DNA of 64,000 nt from an uncultured Dehalococcoidia bacterium (GTDB taxonomy: Bacteria > Chloroflexota > Dehalococcoidia > Lucifugimonadales > UBA3495), in the NCBI GenBank assembly GCA_958296445.1, contig OY282565.1:3335570-3399569 (forward strand), read 5' to 3'. The notes beneath the pieces are model-generated. The model made no database searches. It worked only from the letters and a program-made list of their open reading frames with translations, and was not told where the DNA came from. Below are positions 1-8,210 of this stretch, one piece after another. The position numbers were made by a program, and so were the translations under genes. Position 1 is the stretch's first letter. Each line of letters begins with the position of its first letter.

Positions 1-362
1 CCGTGATACGGGAAATGCTGGCCGAGGGCCGCACCCGCGAGGAAATCCTGGCCTACTTCGTTGACCGCTACGGCCCTAGCATTCTGGCCGCGCCCCCCAA
101 ATCGGGGGCCAACCTGCTGGCCTGGATTCTGCCCATCGCAGGCGTAGCCGCCGGTCTGGTAGCCCTGATTCTGATTATCCGGGCCATGAGCCGCAGCCGC
201 AACAGACCAACCGCCGCCCCCGGTTCCGCCCCCCAGCCCGGGCCCTCCGGCCAGCAGCCCCCAACCGACGCCCCGGAACCGGAGCTTTCCCCCTACCTCG
301 AAATCGTAGACCGCAACCTAGCCGCCCGCCGGGCCGGAGACAAACCCAACCCGGAAAGCTGA
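1..362 (+). CDS. ccmH: Cytochrome c maturation protein CcmH, C-terminal part
   Basis: The gene starts before the window and only about 119 residues are visible. They begin with a helical stretch (REEILAYFVDRYG) typical of the end of the CcmH/NrfF redox domain, followed by a hydrophobic membrane segment (about residues 37-60) and a proline-rich tail. CcmH keeps apocytochrome c cysteines reduced for heme attachment at the outer face of the membrane. The LRCxxC motif that would prove redox activity lies upstream of the window and cannot be checked. The next gene is CcmF, its usual partner in heme ligation, 78 nt downstream in the same direction. The family call rests on the tail sequence and this neighbour. 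Confidence 0.75.
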   Translation, partial: VIREMLAEGRTREEILAYFVDRYGPSILAAPPKSGANLLAWILPIAGVAAGLVALILIIRAMSRSRNRPTAAPGSAPQPGPSGQQPPTDAPEPELSPYLEIVDRNLAARRAGDKPNPES

Positions 363-366
363 TTAG

Positions 367-390
367 ATTCCCGCCTTTGCGGGAATGACG
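367..390. repeat. Palindromic repeat, family A (single copy)
   Basis: A short inverted repeat with arms ATTCCCGC and GCGGGAAT lies between ccmH and ccmF. It is the reverse-orientation form of the CGTCATTCCCGCGAAAGCGG element found many times in this window (22851, 27971, 34161, 63531). It is probably a REP-like element. Confidence 0.7.
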
Positions 391-440
391 GATATGTTCC
401 CAAAGCTGAAAAAATCTATAAAGGAATCCGGCGATAGCTA

Positions 441-2531
441 ATGGGCGACCTAGGCGCAATCACCCTCTGGATAGCCCTGGCCCTGTCCGCCTACTCCGCG
501 GTGGCGTCGGTGGCCGGCAAGCTGCGCGGTTCGGCGGCGCTGGTGGAAAGCGCCCAAGCCGCGATGTATACCACCGTGGCCGTCCTTTTCGTCTCTACCC
601 TCAGCTTGGTCACCGCCTTTATCGGGCGGGACTTTGAGATTGCCTACGTCGCCCGCCACAGCGAGTTGGCAATGCCCGACCGCTATACCTGGGTGGCCTT
701 CTACGCCGGAAACGAAGGTTCGCTGCTCTACATCGCTATGGTGCTGTCGGCTATGGCGGCGGTGGCGGTGTGGCGTGCGCCCCGCCAGCTCGCCGCCCCG
801 TCCGGGCATCCGGCCTCCGGCTCCCTGCCCTACACCACCGGCATATTGATGCTGATATTAACCTTCTTTCTCGCAGTCACCGCAGTGATGGCTAACCCCT
901 TTGAGAAACTGCCCTTCATTCCCGCCGACGGCGAGGGAATCAACCCCCTGCTTACGCACTTCGGGATGTTCCTCCACCCGCCGGCCCTGATGGCCGGGCT
1001 GGTGGGCATCAGCATACCCTTAGCCTTCGCCCTCGGTTCGCTGCTGGCCCGCCCTTCGACCGCCTCGGGATACGGCGACGAATGGGTAGACGCCGGACGG
1101 TTCTGGGGCATCATCACTTGGGCCCTGCTGGCATCGGGCCTGCTGCTGGGTTCGTGGTGGGCCTACACCATCCTCGGCTGGGGCGGCTACTGGTTCTGGG
1201 ACCCGGTGGAAAACGCCGCCTTTATGCCCTGGCTGGTCCTTACCGCCTTCATTCACTGCATAATGGTGCAAAAACGGCGCGGAATGTTCCGAATGTGGAA
1301 CATCGCCCTAGTCAACGTCGCCTTCGGCATGGCCCTCTACGGAATGTTTATGAACCGGGGCGGCTCCGTGCCTTCAGTGCATTCCTTCGGCGCCTCCAGC
1401 CTAGGCTGGGTGTTCCTGACCTTCCTAGCCATCGGGGTGATAGTTCCCTTCGTCATCTTTTTCTGGCGTTACCCGCTACTAAAGAGTGCCCAAAACCTAG
1501 ACTCCATGCTGTCGCGGGAAGCCGCCTTTCTGGTCAACAACCTGCTGCTACTGGCTATCGCCTTCGTCACCCTCTGGGGAACGGTCTACCCGCTGATTTC
1601 GCGGCTAACCAGCGGCGAGGAAATAACCGTCGCCCGCCCCTTCTACGACCAAGTCAACGGGCCGCTGATGCTGGGGCTGGTGTTCCTGATGGGCGTGGGG
1701 CCAATGCTGCCCTGGCGCCGGGCCAACTGGGCCAGCGTGCGCCGCGCCTTGACCATACCCGCCGCCGCCGCCGCCGCTGTCGCCGTCCTGCTGCTGATAC
1801 TTGGCCTGCGCCAGCCCTACGCCCTGGCCGGCTTCACCCTAGCCGCCTTCGTTGCCTCCGGCATCCTGATGGAATGGTATCGCGGCGTCCGCGCCCGGAT
1901 GCGAAGCGAGCGGATGGGAACGAGGGGCAGAAAAACCACCGGCGCACTCGCCGCGCTCCGCGCCCCGGTTTCCGCCTTTGGCGGCCTAATCTGGGCCAAC
2001 CGCCCCCGCTATGGCGGCTACATCGTACATTTATCCGTGATTATGGTTGCCCTAGGAATCGTCGGCACCTCCTTTTTCAACACGCAGAAAGACGTCGTGC
2101 TGTCGCCCGGCGAAACAACCGCCATCGAAAACTACGAAATCCGCTATCTAGGCACTACCCAAGCAATCTACGGCAACCGCACCGAATTTATTTCGTCGGT
2201 GGAAGTCTACCGCCTAGCCCCGGATGGCACTAAGGAACTGCTGGATACCATAAGCCCCAACCGGGCTTTCTACCCCAGCTTCAATATGGCGTCCACCCGC
2301 GCCGCCATCCGCTCCACGCCGGTAGAGGACTTTTACGTCGTTCCCAGCGAAAACCTGCCCGACGGCGATGCCGGTTTTCGCATCCTAGTCAACCCGCTGA
2401 TCTGGTGGATGTGGGTCGCCGGGCCCGTAATGGTGCTGGGAACGGTCATCGCCCTGTGGCCCGAACCGGCCCGCGTCCCGGCACCCGCCCCCATCCGGGC
2501 GCCCACAACCTCCCGCCCCACCGCCGCCTGA
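441..2531 (+). CDS. ccmF: Heme lyase CcmF/NrfE family
   Basis: CcmF joins heme to apocytochrome c on the outer face of the cytoplasmic membrane. The 696-residue length and multi-span hydrophobic profile fit the family. The tryptophan-rich heme-handling motif is clear around residues 245-256 (WGGYWFWDPVENA), and conserved histidines such as LHPPAL around residue 176 and VHSFG around residue 313 lie in loops next to membrane helices. A large extracytoplasmic domain follows near residues 530-660 before the last membrane helix. The gene sits between ccmH and a CcmI-like gene, as expected for a System I-type maturation operon. No ccmABCDE genes are visible, so they would have to be upstream or elsewhere. 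Confidence 0.95.
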   Translation: MGDLGAITLWIALALSAYSAVASVAGKLRGSAALVESAQAAMYTTVAVLFVSTLSLVTAFIGRDFEIAYVARHSELAMPDRYTWVAFYAGNEGSLLYIAMVLSAMAAVAVWRAPRQLAAPSGHPASGSLPYTTGILMLILTFFLAVTAVMANPFEKLPFIPADGEGINPLLTHFGMFLHPPALMAGLVGISIPLAFALGSLLARPSTASGYGDEWVDAGRFWGIITWALLASGLLLGSWWAYTILGWGGYWFWDPVENAAFMPWLVLTAFIHCIMVQKRRGMFRMWNIALVNVAFGMALYGMFMNRGGSVPSVHSFGASSLGWVFLTFLAIGVIVPFVIFFWRYPLLKSAQNLDSMLSREAAFLVNNLLLLAIAFVTLWGTVYPLISRLTSGEEITVARPFYDQVNGPLMLGLVFLMGVGPMLPWRRANWASVRRALTIPAAAAAAVAVLLLILGLRQPYALAGFTLAAFVASGILMEWYRGVRARMRSERMGTRGRKTTGALAALRAPVSAFGGLIWANRPRYGGYIVHLSVIMVALGIVGTSFFNTQKDVVLSPGETTAIENYEIRYLGTTQAIYGNRTEFISSVEVYRLAPDGTKELLDTISPNRAFYPSFNMASTRAAIRSTPVEDFYVVPSENLPDGDAGFRILVNPLIWWMWVAGPVMVLGTVIALWPEPARVPAPAPIRAPTTSRPTAA

Positions 2532-2570
2532 CGCCCGGCGCAAAATTTCCATTCCTGTTATACTGAAGCT

Positions 2571-3092
2571 ATGGAAGGGCAAGCGATATTCGCTATTCTG
2601 GTCGGCGCGGCTTTGGCTGTTTTCAGCCTGATAATGGTCGGCTACCCCTTTTTCCGCGGCAACGCGCCGGACTTCGGGGAACCGCCCACGGCCCGCCCCC
2701 CGGAGCCGTCATCCGCCCCTGAAGCGGACGACGCCGGAGTAGCCGCATCCCTGGAATCCGTCTACGACTCCATTGACACCCTAGAGCTGGAGTACCAGTT
2801 GGGCAACGTTCCCGAAAGCCAGTACCGCGAGCAGTTGCAGGCTTACCGGCTGGAAGCCGCCGCCGCGGTCAAGGCGCAACTGGAGAGCGGCGCGGCCCCG
2901 CCGGAGCTGGTGCTGGAGCGAGAAGTGCTGGAAGCCCGCGCCGGAATCCGCTCCGCCTGGCAGTCCTGCCCCCAATGCGACGCCCCGGTTCCGGCGTATT
3001 TGGCCCTGTCCCGCGGCCCCTGCCCCCACTGCGGCGCCCCCGTTGGCGATACCGGCGGCCCCACGCCCCCGCAGCCCGGCCCCGAGCTTTAA
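2571..3092 (+). CDS. Membrane-anchored zinc-ribbon protein, CcmI-like
   Basis: The 173-residue protein has an N-terminal membrane helix (about residues 5-25), a linker, then a helical stretch (ESVYDSIDTLELEYQLGNV, about residues 63-81) resembling the N-terminal region of CcmI-type proteins. The C-terminus is a zinc ribbon with two CxxC knuckles, CPQC (about residues 134-137) and CPHC (about 152-155). Its place right after ccmF suggests a role in presenting apocytochrome or in complex assembly, but that is inference from position. A TATACT sequence at 2559-2564 only 7 nt before the ATG might be a -10 box for a nearly leaderless transcript. An alternative reading is a generic zinc-ribbon membrane protein. 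Confidence 0.7.
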   Translation: MEGQAIFAILVGAALAVFSLIMVGYPFFRGNAPDFGEPPTARPPEPSSAPEADDAGVAASLESVYDSIDTLELEYQLGNVPESQYREQLQAYRLEAAAAVKAQLESGAAPPELVLEREVLEARAGIRSAWQSCPQCDAPVPAYLALSRGPCPHCGAPVGDTGGPTPPQPGPEL

Positions 3093-3097
3093 CCGCG

Positions 3098-4483
3098 ATG
3101 CCCCGTCCGCTAACCCTGATTCCGCCGGGCCGGATTCTGCCCATTGCCCTGTTGTGCTGCGGGACGTTGGCCGCCCTGATTATCAACACCGCGGCGGCTT
3201 CAGCCCCGGCCCAAGAAACCTTTACGATACGGGGACGGGTGGTCAACGGCACCGCCGGTTTCGCCGCCCCCGGCAATCTGGCCGTTCTGATGCTGATTAC
3301 CGGCCCCGATGGAACGCTGGCCGCCACCGGCCAGACCATAGCCGCGCCCGATGACGGAACCGGCGCCGGTTTCGTGTTCGACGCCGCCCCAATGGTGGCC
3401 GGGGGCAGCTACACCCTAAGCGTGGACTACAACAGCGTGTTCTACGGGCTGAACCTTACCTCGGAAGATCTGGCCGGAGAGCCGGACGATGTGGTAATTA
3501 CCGTCTATGAGCCAACCGAGGACGCCGGAATCATCGTCGTTGACCGGCAGGTTATGGTCATTACCAATTTCGACCCGGCGCAGCGAGTGGCGACCGCCAC
3601 CGAATTTGTCCGCTTCTCCAACCCCACCGACCGCACGCTGCGCCCCAACCTAGAGACCGCCGGGCCGGGGATGTTCAGCTTTATGCGCTTTGCCCTGCCG
3701 CCCGACGCCAGCGGCATAACCGTGCAGTCCAACCTGCGCGGCGGCGAGGTCATATCCGTCGGCTCCGGCTTCGCCCTCACCGCCGCCGTGCCGCCGGGCG
3801 AGCATAGCGTTGACTTCGCCTACACCTTCCCTTACGGCTCCGGCAATGACGGCGGCGGCGGCGTGGCCTACCGCAACAGCCTGCCCCAAGGCGCCCGCAT
3901 ATTTCAGATACTCATACCATCCCGCTACTTTGACCAAAACGGACAAGGCATCCAAATATCCGGCCTGAATCCGCGCCCGCCCGTGGGCATACAAGAGGAA
4001 GTCTACCGCGCCTGGGAAGGACGCGACATCCCCGCCGGGCCCGGCATCCAGTTGCGGCTGGACGGCTTGCCCCAACCCGGCCTGCTGGCCCAGCTCGGCG
4101 GAGTGTTGAGCGGCGGCTCTTTCTGGCTGAAAGCCATCCCGTCGGCTATGGGCGCGGCCCTGCTGGCCCTGCTGGCCCTGGGCCTAGCCCGCCGTACCCG
4201 CCCCGCCGCCGCCAACGGCCCCGGCGAACCGCCCGCCCCGTCCAATCCCCCCAACCCCGAATCCGCCCATAACGAAACTCCCGCCCCATCCGCCCATCCT
4301 GAACCCGCCGAAGGACGCGCCATGCTGGTATCCGCCATAGCCGCCCTGGATGAACGCTACCAACAGGGCGGGCTGGACGAAGCCGACTACCTCAACCAAC
4401 GGGCCGAACTAACCGCCCGCGCCCTAGACGCATCCCCCTATGCGGAAAATGAAAAAGAGGCCAACGATGGCCCGCCCTGCTGA
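3098..4483 (+). CDS. Secreted, membrane-anchored protein of unknown function in the cytochrome c maturation operon
   Basis: I do not recognise a named family. From the ATG at 3098 the protein has 461 residues. It starts with a signal-like hydrophobic segment (about residues 12-36), followed by a beta-rich extracytoplasmic part that begins like a carboxypeptidase-regulatory or transthyretin-like fold (FTIRGRVVNGTAG). A second membrane helix comes near residues 340-365 and a cytoplasmic tail ends in a short helix (LDERYQQGGLDEADYLNQR) much like the helix in the preceding CcmI-like protein. The open frame extends back to 2975, but that part overlaps the previous gene and looks non-coding; the ATG lies 6 nt after the previous stop. 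It overlaps the next gene by 17 nt. A cytochrome c assembly role is inferred from context only. Confidence 0.7.
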   Translation: MPRPLTLIPPGRILPIALLCCGTLAALIINTAAASAPAQETFTIRGRVVNGTAGFAAPGNLAVLMLITGPDGTLAATGQTIAAPDDGTGAGFVFDAAPMVAGGSYTLSVDYNSVFYGLNLTSEDLAGEPDDVVITVYEPTEDAGIIVVDRQVMVITNFDPAQRVATATEFVRFSNPTDRTLRPNLETAGPGMFSFMRFALPPDASGITVQSNLRGGEVISVGSGFALTAAVPPGEHSVDFAYTFPYGSGNDGGGGVAYRNSLPQGARIFQILIPSRYFDQNGQGIQISGLNPRPPVGIQEEVYRAWEGRDIPAGPGIQLRLDGLPQPGLLAQLGGVLSGGSFWLKAIPSAMGAALLALLALGLARRTRPAAANGPGEPPAPSNPPNPESAHNETPAPSAHPEPAEGRAMLVSAIAALDERYQQGGLDEADYLNQRAELTARALDASPYAENEKEANDGPPC

Positions 4484-5135
4484 AAATCCGCCGCCCGAAA
4501 GCGCGGCGCAAGACCCGTCCCGCCCAAAACGCCGCGGCCCTCTGCCCCTAGGCCGCCGCGGGCTGATTATCCTCGGCGCAGGCGTTCCCGTACTTGCCCT
4601 GCTGGCATTGCTGGCTTGGGCTTCCTTTATACAAGGGCGGGGCGGTTCCGCCGCGCCCGACGGGGCCGCCGTGAACAACAACATCGCAGAAGTGAAAATC
4701 CAGGCAGAAACCGCGCCCGACTTCACCCTTGAAATGCCCGGCGGCCCGGCGCCTTACAACAGCCGGGTAAGCATATCCGACTTGCGCGGCCAGGTAGTGA
4801 TGCTGGACTTCTGGGCATCCTGGTGCCAGCCCTGCCGCGAGGAAGCCCCGACCCTGGCCCAAGTCTACCGGGAATACCGGGAGCGCGGCGTAGAATTTAT
4901 CGGCGTCAACCTGTGGGACACCCCCGGCGACGCCGAGCTGTTCCTGCAACAACAAGGCCACGAATACCCCAACGGCATTGACGCAGAGGGTAAAATCGCC
5001 ATCAGCTACGGCGTCCGCGGCATCCCGGAAAAGTTCTTTATCAACCGCAACGGCGCCATAGTCCGCAAATTCACCGGCCCAATGAACCCCGAGCTGCTAC
5101 GCCAAATCCTAGACGCCCTGCTCGCCCAACCCTAG
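4467..5135 (+). CDS. TlpA/ResA/CcmG-like thiol-disulfide oxidoreductase
   Basis: A membrane-anchored thioredoxin-fold protein that would keep the CXXCH cysteines of apocytochrome c reduced outside the membrane. The chosen ATG at 4467 follows an AAAGAGG ribosome site with 6 nt spacing; the frame is open to ATGs at 4440 and 4449 inside the previous gene. A membrane helix is near residues 30-55. The active site reads WASWCQPC, with W119, C120 and C123, and a cis-proline segment (GVRGIPEKFFI) lies near residues 186-196. The length of 222 residues is normal. It closes the maturation operon that starts with ccmH. A general TlpA role is certain; the CcmG role is inferred from the neighbours. Confidence 0.9.
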   Translation: MARPAENPPPESAAQDPSRPKRRGPLPLGRRGLIILGAGVPVLALLALLAWASFIQGRGGSAAPDGAAVNNNIAEVKIQAETAPDFTLEMPGGPAPYNSRVSISDLRGQVVMLDFWASWCQPCREEAPTLAQVYREYRERGVEFIGVNLWDTPGDAELFLQQQGHEYPNGIDAEGKIAISYGVRGIPEKFFINRNGAIVRKFTGPMNPELLRQILDALLAQP

Positions 5136-5257
5136 CCTGTCATAATGACGAGGCTGGCATAATGACGCGGCTATGGATAGCAAAGTATATTACCCCCAAA
5201 TAATCCAACCAAAACTCGGCGTGCTTGGCGCACTCGGCGTTTGGAATTGGAATAAAT

Positions 5258-6406
5258 ATGACTGACCAACAAGCGGCGCTGGCCGTAGACTGGGGCGGGA
5301 CCTGGTGCCGGGCCGCCCTGATTGACCGGCAAGGCGAAATCCGGTGGCAGGCCCGCCGTCCCAACCCGCCCATCGAGGGGGGAATGGGAACATCCGCCGA
5401 CTATCTGTCGCTGGCCGCCGGGTTGCTGGACGACGCCCTGCGGCAGGCCAACGGCGCGGACGGCGGCCCCCGCGCCATCGTCGGCATCGGCATCGCCGTA
5501 GCCGGGCCGGTTGACCCGGACACCGGCATACTCTACCAGCCGCCCAATCTGATGCCCCTAGACGGCCTTTCGCCCAAGCGAATCTGGCAAGAGCGGTACG
5601 GGCTTCCCGTAGTGGCCGGCAACGACGCCAACCTAGCCGCCCTCGGCGAATTTCGCTTCGGCGCAGGCCGGGCCGGTATCCATAGCGACGAAACCCAAGC
5701 CGTCCGCCCACCCAAAAGCCTGTTCTACGTTACGGTAAGCACCGGCATCGGCGGCGGCCTAGTGACCGTCAACCCCCATACCGGCGAGGGCGCACTGCTA
5801 CTAGGAGCCAACGGCCTAACCGCCGAGGTAGGCCACACCACCGTTGACACCGCCGCCGACGCCCCCCGCTGCCAGTGCGGCAAACGCGGCTGCCTAGAAG
5901 CCATATCCTCCGGCACCGCCATAGCCAACTACGCCCGCGCCGCCCTTTACACCCCCCACACAGGCGCAGAGCAAGATGCAATCCCCCCTACAGAGGGCAA
6001 GCAAAACGAAATCCCCTCCCCCTCCGGGGGAGGGTTAGGGTGGGGGCGTTCACCACACGAATCGTCCCTAACCGCCCTAGCGCCCCAAGAAATCACCGCC
6101 CGCGCCGTAGTGGACGCCGCCGCCCAAGGCGACGCCTTCGCCAACGCCGTAATGGCCCGCGCCGTCGAAGGCTTGGCCGTGGGCCTAGCCAACGCCGTCC
6201 ACCTGTTCAATCCCGACCTGATAATCCTAGGCGGCGGAGTGTCCGACGGGCTGGCCCAACTGAACCTGTTCCCCCGCATCCGGCAAGGCATCCACGACCG
6301 CCTGATGAGCGAGCTGCACAAGGCTTTCCACCTAGCCCCCGCCGCCCTAGGCGACAACTCCGGCCTAATGGGCGCCGCCGCCGCCGTATGGGAAACAAGC
6401 GGCTAA
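5258..6406 (+). CDS. ROK-family sugar kinase (glucokinase-like) carrying a repeat-derived insert
   Basis: ROK proteins phosphorylate glucose or related sugars with ATP. Visible marks are the N-terminal phosphate loop DWGGT (residues 11-15), catalytic Asp123 in VAGNDANLAAL, and the ROK zinc site CQCGKRGC (Cys205, 207, 212). At 382 residues it is longer than the usual 310-330. The surplus lies near residues 235-270, where a palindromic element (6011-6048), also found between other genes here, is read in frame as a Gly/Pro/Ser-rich loop. The ATG at 5258 is preferred over an upstream TTG at 5225; both lack a strong ribosome site. It might instead be an N-acetylhexosamine kinase, because the substrate cannot be read from sequence. 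Confidence 0.88.
   Translation: MTDQQAALAVDWGGTWCRAALIDRQGEIRWQARRPNPPIEGGMGTSADYLSLAAGLLDDALRQANGADGGPRAIVGIGIAVAGPVDPDTGILYQPPNLMPLDGLSPKRIWQERYGLPVVAGNDANLAALGEFRFGAGRAGIHSDETQAVRPPKSLFYVTVSTGIGGGLVTVNPHTGEGALLLGANGLTAEVGHTTVDTAADAPRCQCGKRGCLEAISSGTAIANYARAALYTPHTGAEQDAIPPTEGKQNEIPSPSGGGLGWGRSPHESSLTALAPQEITARAVVDAAAQGDAFANAVMARAVEGLAVGLANAVHLFNPDLIILGGGVSDGLAQLNLFPRIRQGIHDRLMSELHKAFHLAPAALGDNSGLMGAAAAVWETSG
6011..6048. repeat. Palindromic repeat, family C, inside the ROK kinase gene
   Basis: The core CCCCTCCGGGGGAGGGTTAG followed by GGGTGGGGGCG is almost identical to the intergenic copy at 33257-33294 and related to 23705-23739. Here it lies inside a coding frame and keeps it open. It corresponds to the extra loop of the encoded kinase. 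Confidence 0.8.
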
Positions 6407-6441
6407 ACCCGGAACCGAAAACCCCGATTCAGACACCCACC

Positions 6442-7212
6442 CTAAACGATGTAGCGCCCCCCCATCACGTTCACGCTGTCGCCAGTGATGTAGGCCGACT
6501 CGTCGCTGGCAAAAAACAGGCAGGCATTGGCGACATCCTGCACCGTCGCCTGGCGGCCCATCGGCAGCTCCCGCAGGTGTTCGCCGGAGCCGCGGGTTAC
6601 GCCGCCCTGAAACTCGGGATACCATTCCGGGTGTTCCCGCGAGGTATCGGTGGCGCCGGGGTTCACCATATTAGCCCGCACACCGTGGGGCGCGGCTTCG
6701 GCGGCGATGGCCCGAATCAGCCCCAGCAGCCCCGTCTTGGCCGCGGTTACGGCGGTGGTATTGGGCCGCCCCGTTATTGACGACTGCCCGCCCAGCGCGA
6801 TAATGCTGCCGCTGCGCCGCTCCAGCATCCCCGGCAGAACCGCCTTGCACAAGTAAAAGGCCGAATTAAGGTTGGTGTTTATCACCTGCTGCCATTCGTC
6901 GTCGCTCACCTCCAGAATCGGCTTATGGGGCCGGATAGCGACATTCGACACCAGCGCGTCAATTTTGCCCAGCCGCTCTATGCCGTCGGCCACCATCCGG
7001 CGCACCGCCCCGGCGTCGCCCACATCCCCCACCGCCGTAACCGTCCGCACCCCCAGCTCGCGGCACTGCGCCGCCACCGCCTCCAGCTCCGCCGCGCTCT
7101 GCCGGGTGTTCAGAACCAAATCCGCCCCCTCCCGGGCAAAAGTAAGCGCCACTTCCTTGCCGATATTGCGGCTGGCGCCGGTCACCAGCGCCGCCTTTCC
7201 TGCCAATCGCAT
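6442..7212 (-). CDS. Short-chain dehydrogenase/reductase family protein, catalytic Tyr replaced
   Basis: The 256-residue protein has the SDR Rossmann start VTGASRNIGKE (about residues 10-20), the NVAIRPHKP segment in the place of NAG, and a C-terminal substrate-loop region. The catalytic serine region (GGQSSITG) is present, but the usual YxxxK reads V-T-A-A-K, so the tyrosine four residues before the lysine is a valine. Normal SDR catalysis therefore looks doubtful, unless a nearby residue substitutes. A strong AAGGGAAGGG ribosome site precedes the ATG. It is divergent from the FAH-type hydrolase at 7322, suggesting a shared catabolic context. The substrate is unknown. Confidence 0.85.
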   Translation of the reverse strand: MRLAGKAALVTGASRNIGKEVALTFAREGADLVLNTRQSAAELEAVAAQCRELGVRTVTAVGDVGDAGAVRRMVADGIERLGKIDALVSNVAIRPHKPILEVSDDEWQQVINTNLNSAFYLCKAVLPGMLERRSGSIIALGGQSSITGRPNTTAVTAAKTGLLGLIRAIAAEAAPHGVRANMVNPGATDTSREHPEWYPEFQGGVTRGSGEHLRELPMGRQATVQDVANACLFFASDESAYITGDSVNVMGGRYIV

Positions 7213-7321
7213 ATTCCCTTCCCTTGATTTAGAATAAGTCGCCTAGGTTAAGCATCCGGTTCCGGCCGGACGCTAAGAGCATAGCACAATGGAACCCCAA
7301 GAAATTCAGGGAGGCGCATTT

Positions 7322-8104
7322 ATGAAGTGGTGCCGCTACTCCGTTGGCGGGGCAACCGCCTGCGGCATTATCGAAGGCGACACGGTTCACGAAGTTTCCG
7401 GCAACCCCTTTGGCGAACACGCCAAAACCGGCGTGTCCCACACCCTAGACGCAGTGCATCTCGAGGTTCCGGTGATACCCCCCACCTTCTACGCCGCCGG
7501 CATCAACTACCCCGAACACGTAACCTGGGCCGCCAATATGCGCGGCGAGGAGCCCAACCTGCCCCAAAAGGCCGACGTCGGCTACCGGGCCAACAATGCC
7601 CTAGTTCCCCACGGCCACGACATCATCGTTCCCGCCGACGCCACCGAGCAACTGCAATACGAGGGCGAGCTGGTAGTAGTCATCGGCAAGACCTGCCGCA
7701 ACGTCAGCGAAACCGAGGCCCTAGACTACGTGTTCGGCTACACCATCGGCAACGATGTGAGCGAGCGAACCTGGCAGCGCGGCGACCGCACTATGTGGCG
7801 GGCCAAGAACACCGACACCTTCAAGCCTATGGGGCCCTGGATTGTCACCGGCCTAAACCCCGACGACCTCCACGTCATCATCCGCGTCAACGACCGCGTG
7901 GTAGGCGAGTACGACGTAGCCACCGCCCTGTTCGGCGTCCGCCACTACATCAGCGAAATGAGCAAGTACCTCACCCTAGTTCCCGGCGATGTCCTCTGGA
8001 TGGGCACCGAAGGCGCCACCGAAAATATGAAAGACGGCGACGTCTGCGACATCGAAATCAGCGAAATCGGCACCCTAAGCAACCGCGTAAACTGGCAGAA
8101 GTAA
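7322..8104 (+). CDS. Fumarylacetoacetate hydrolase (FAH) family protein
   Basis: FAH-fold enzymes cleave C-C bonds or decarboxylate beta-keto acids in aromatic and other catabolic routes, using a divalent metal. The metal-ligand region YEGELVVVIG (about residues 110-119) and the following NDVSERTWQ stretch are both present, along with the family's C-terminal signature region. At 260 residues the size is normal for a single-domain FAH protein. The ATG at 7322 follows an AGGGAGG ribosome site, so the upstream ATG at 7289 is not needed. The gene stands alone on the plus strand, opposite the SDR gene. Specificity, for example 2-hydroxyhepta-2,4-diene-1,7-dioate isomerase or acylpyruvase, cannot be fixed. 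Confidence 0.88.
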   Translation: MKWCRYSVGGATACGIIEGDTVHEVSGNPFGEHAKTGVSHTLDAVHLEVPVIPPTFYAAGINYPEHVTWAANMRGEEPNLPQKADVGYRANNALVPHGHDIIVPADATEQLQYEGELVVVIGKTCRNVSETEALDYVFGYTIGNDVSERTWQRGDRTMWRAKNTDTFKPMGPWIVTGLNPDDLHVIIRVNDRVVGEYDVATALFGVRHYISEMSKYLTLVPGDVLWMGTEGATENMKDGDVCDIEISEIGTLSNRVNWQK

Positions 8105-8113
8105 CCGGGTGTT

Positions 8114-8199
8114 TTAACCACAGAGCGCACAAAGGACACAAAGAAATAAAGGGAAACCGGAAAAATCTCTGCGCCCTCTGCGCCCTCTGTGGTTAATAA
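8114..8199. repeat. Dispersed inverted repeat, family E
   Basis: Arms TTAACCACAGAG and CTCTGTGGTTAATAA enclose an A-rich middle and a CTCTGCGCCCTCTGCGCC stretch. Related copies lie at 11772, 14922, 26742, 27263, 31021 and 62386. It sits between two convergent genes. Confidence 0.75.
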
Positions 8200-8210
8200 A
8201 ATAACGCCCG

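Noticed and set aside
2975..3097. Longer start for the unknown secreted protein.
   Set aside because: The extra 41 residues are Arg/Pro-rich shadow coding of the preceding zinc-ribbon gene, and would put the signal peptide inside the protein.
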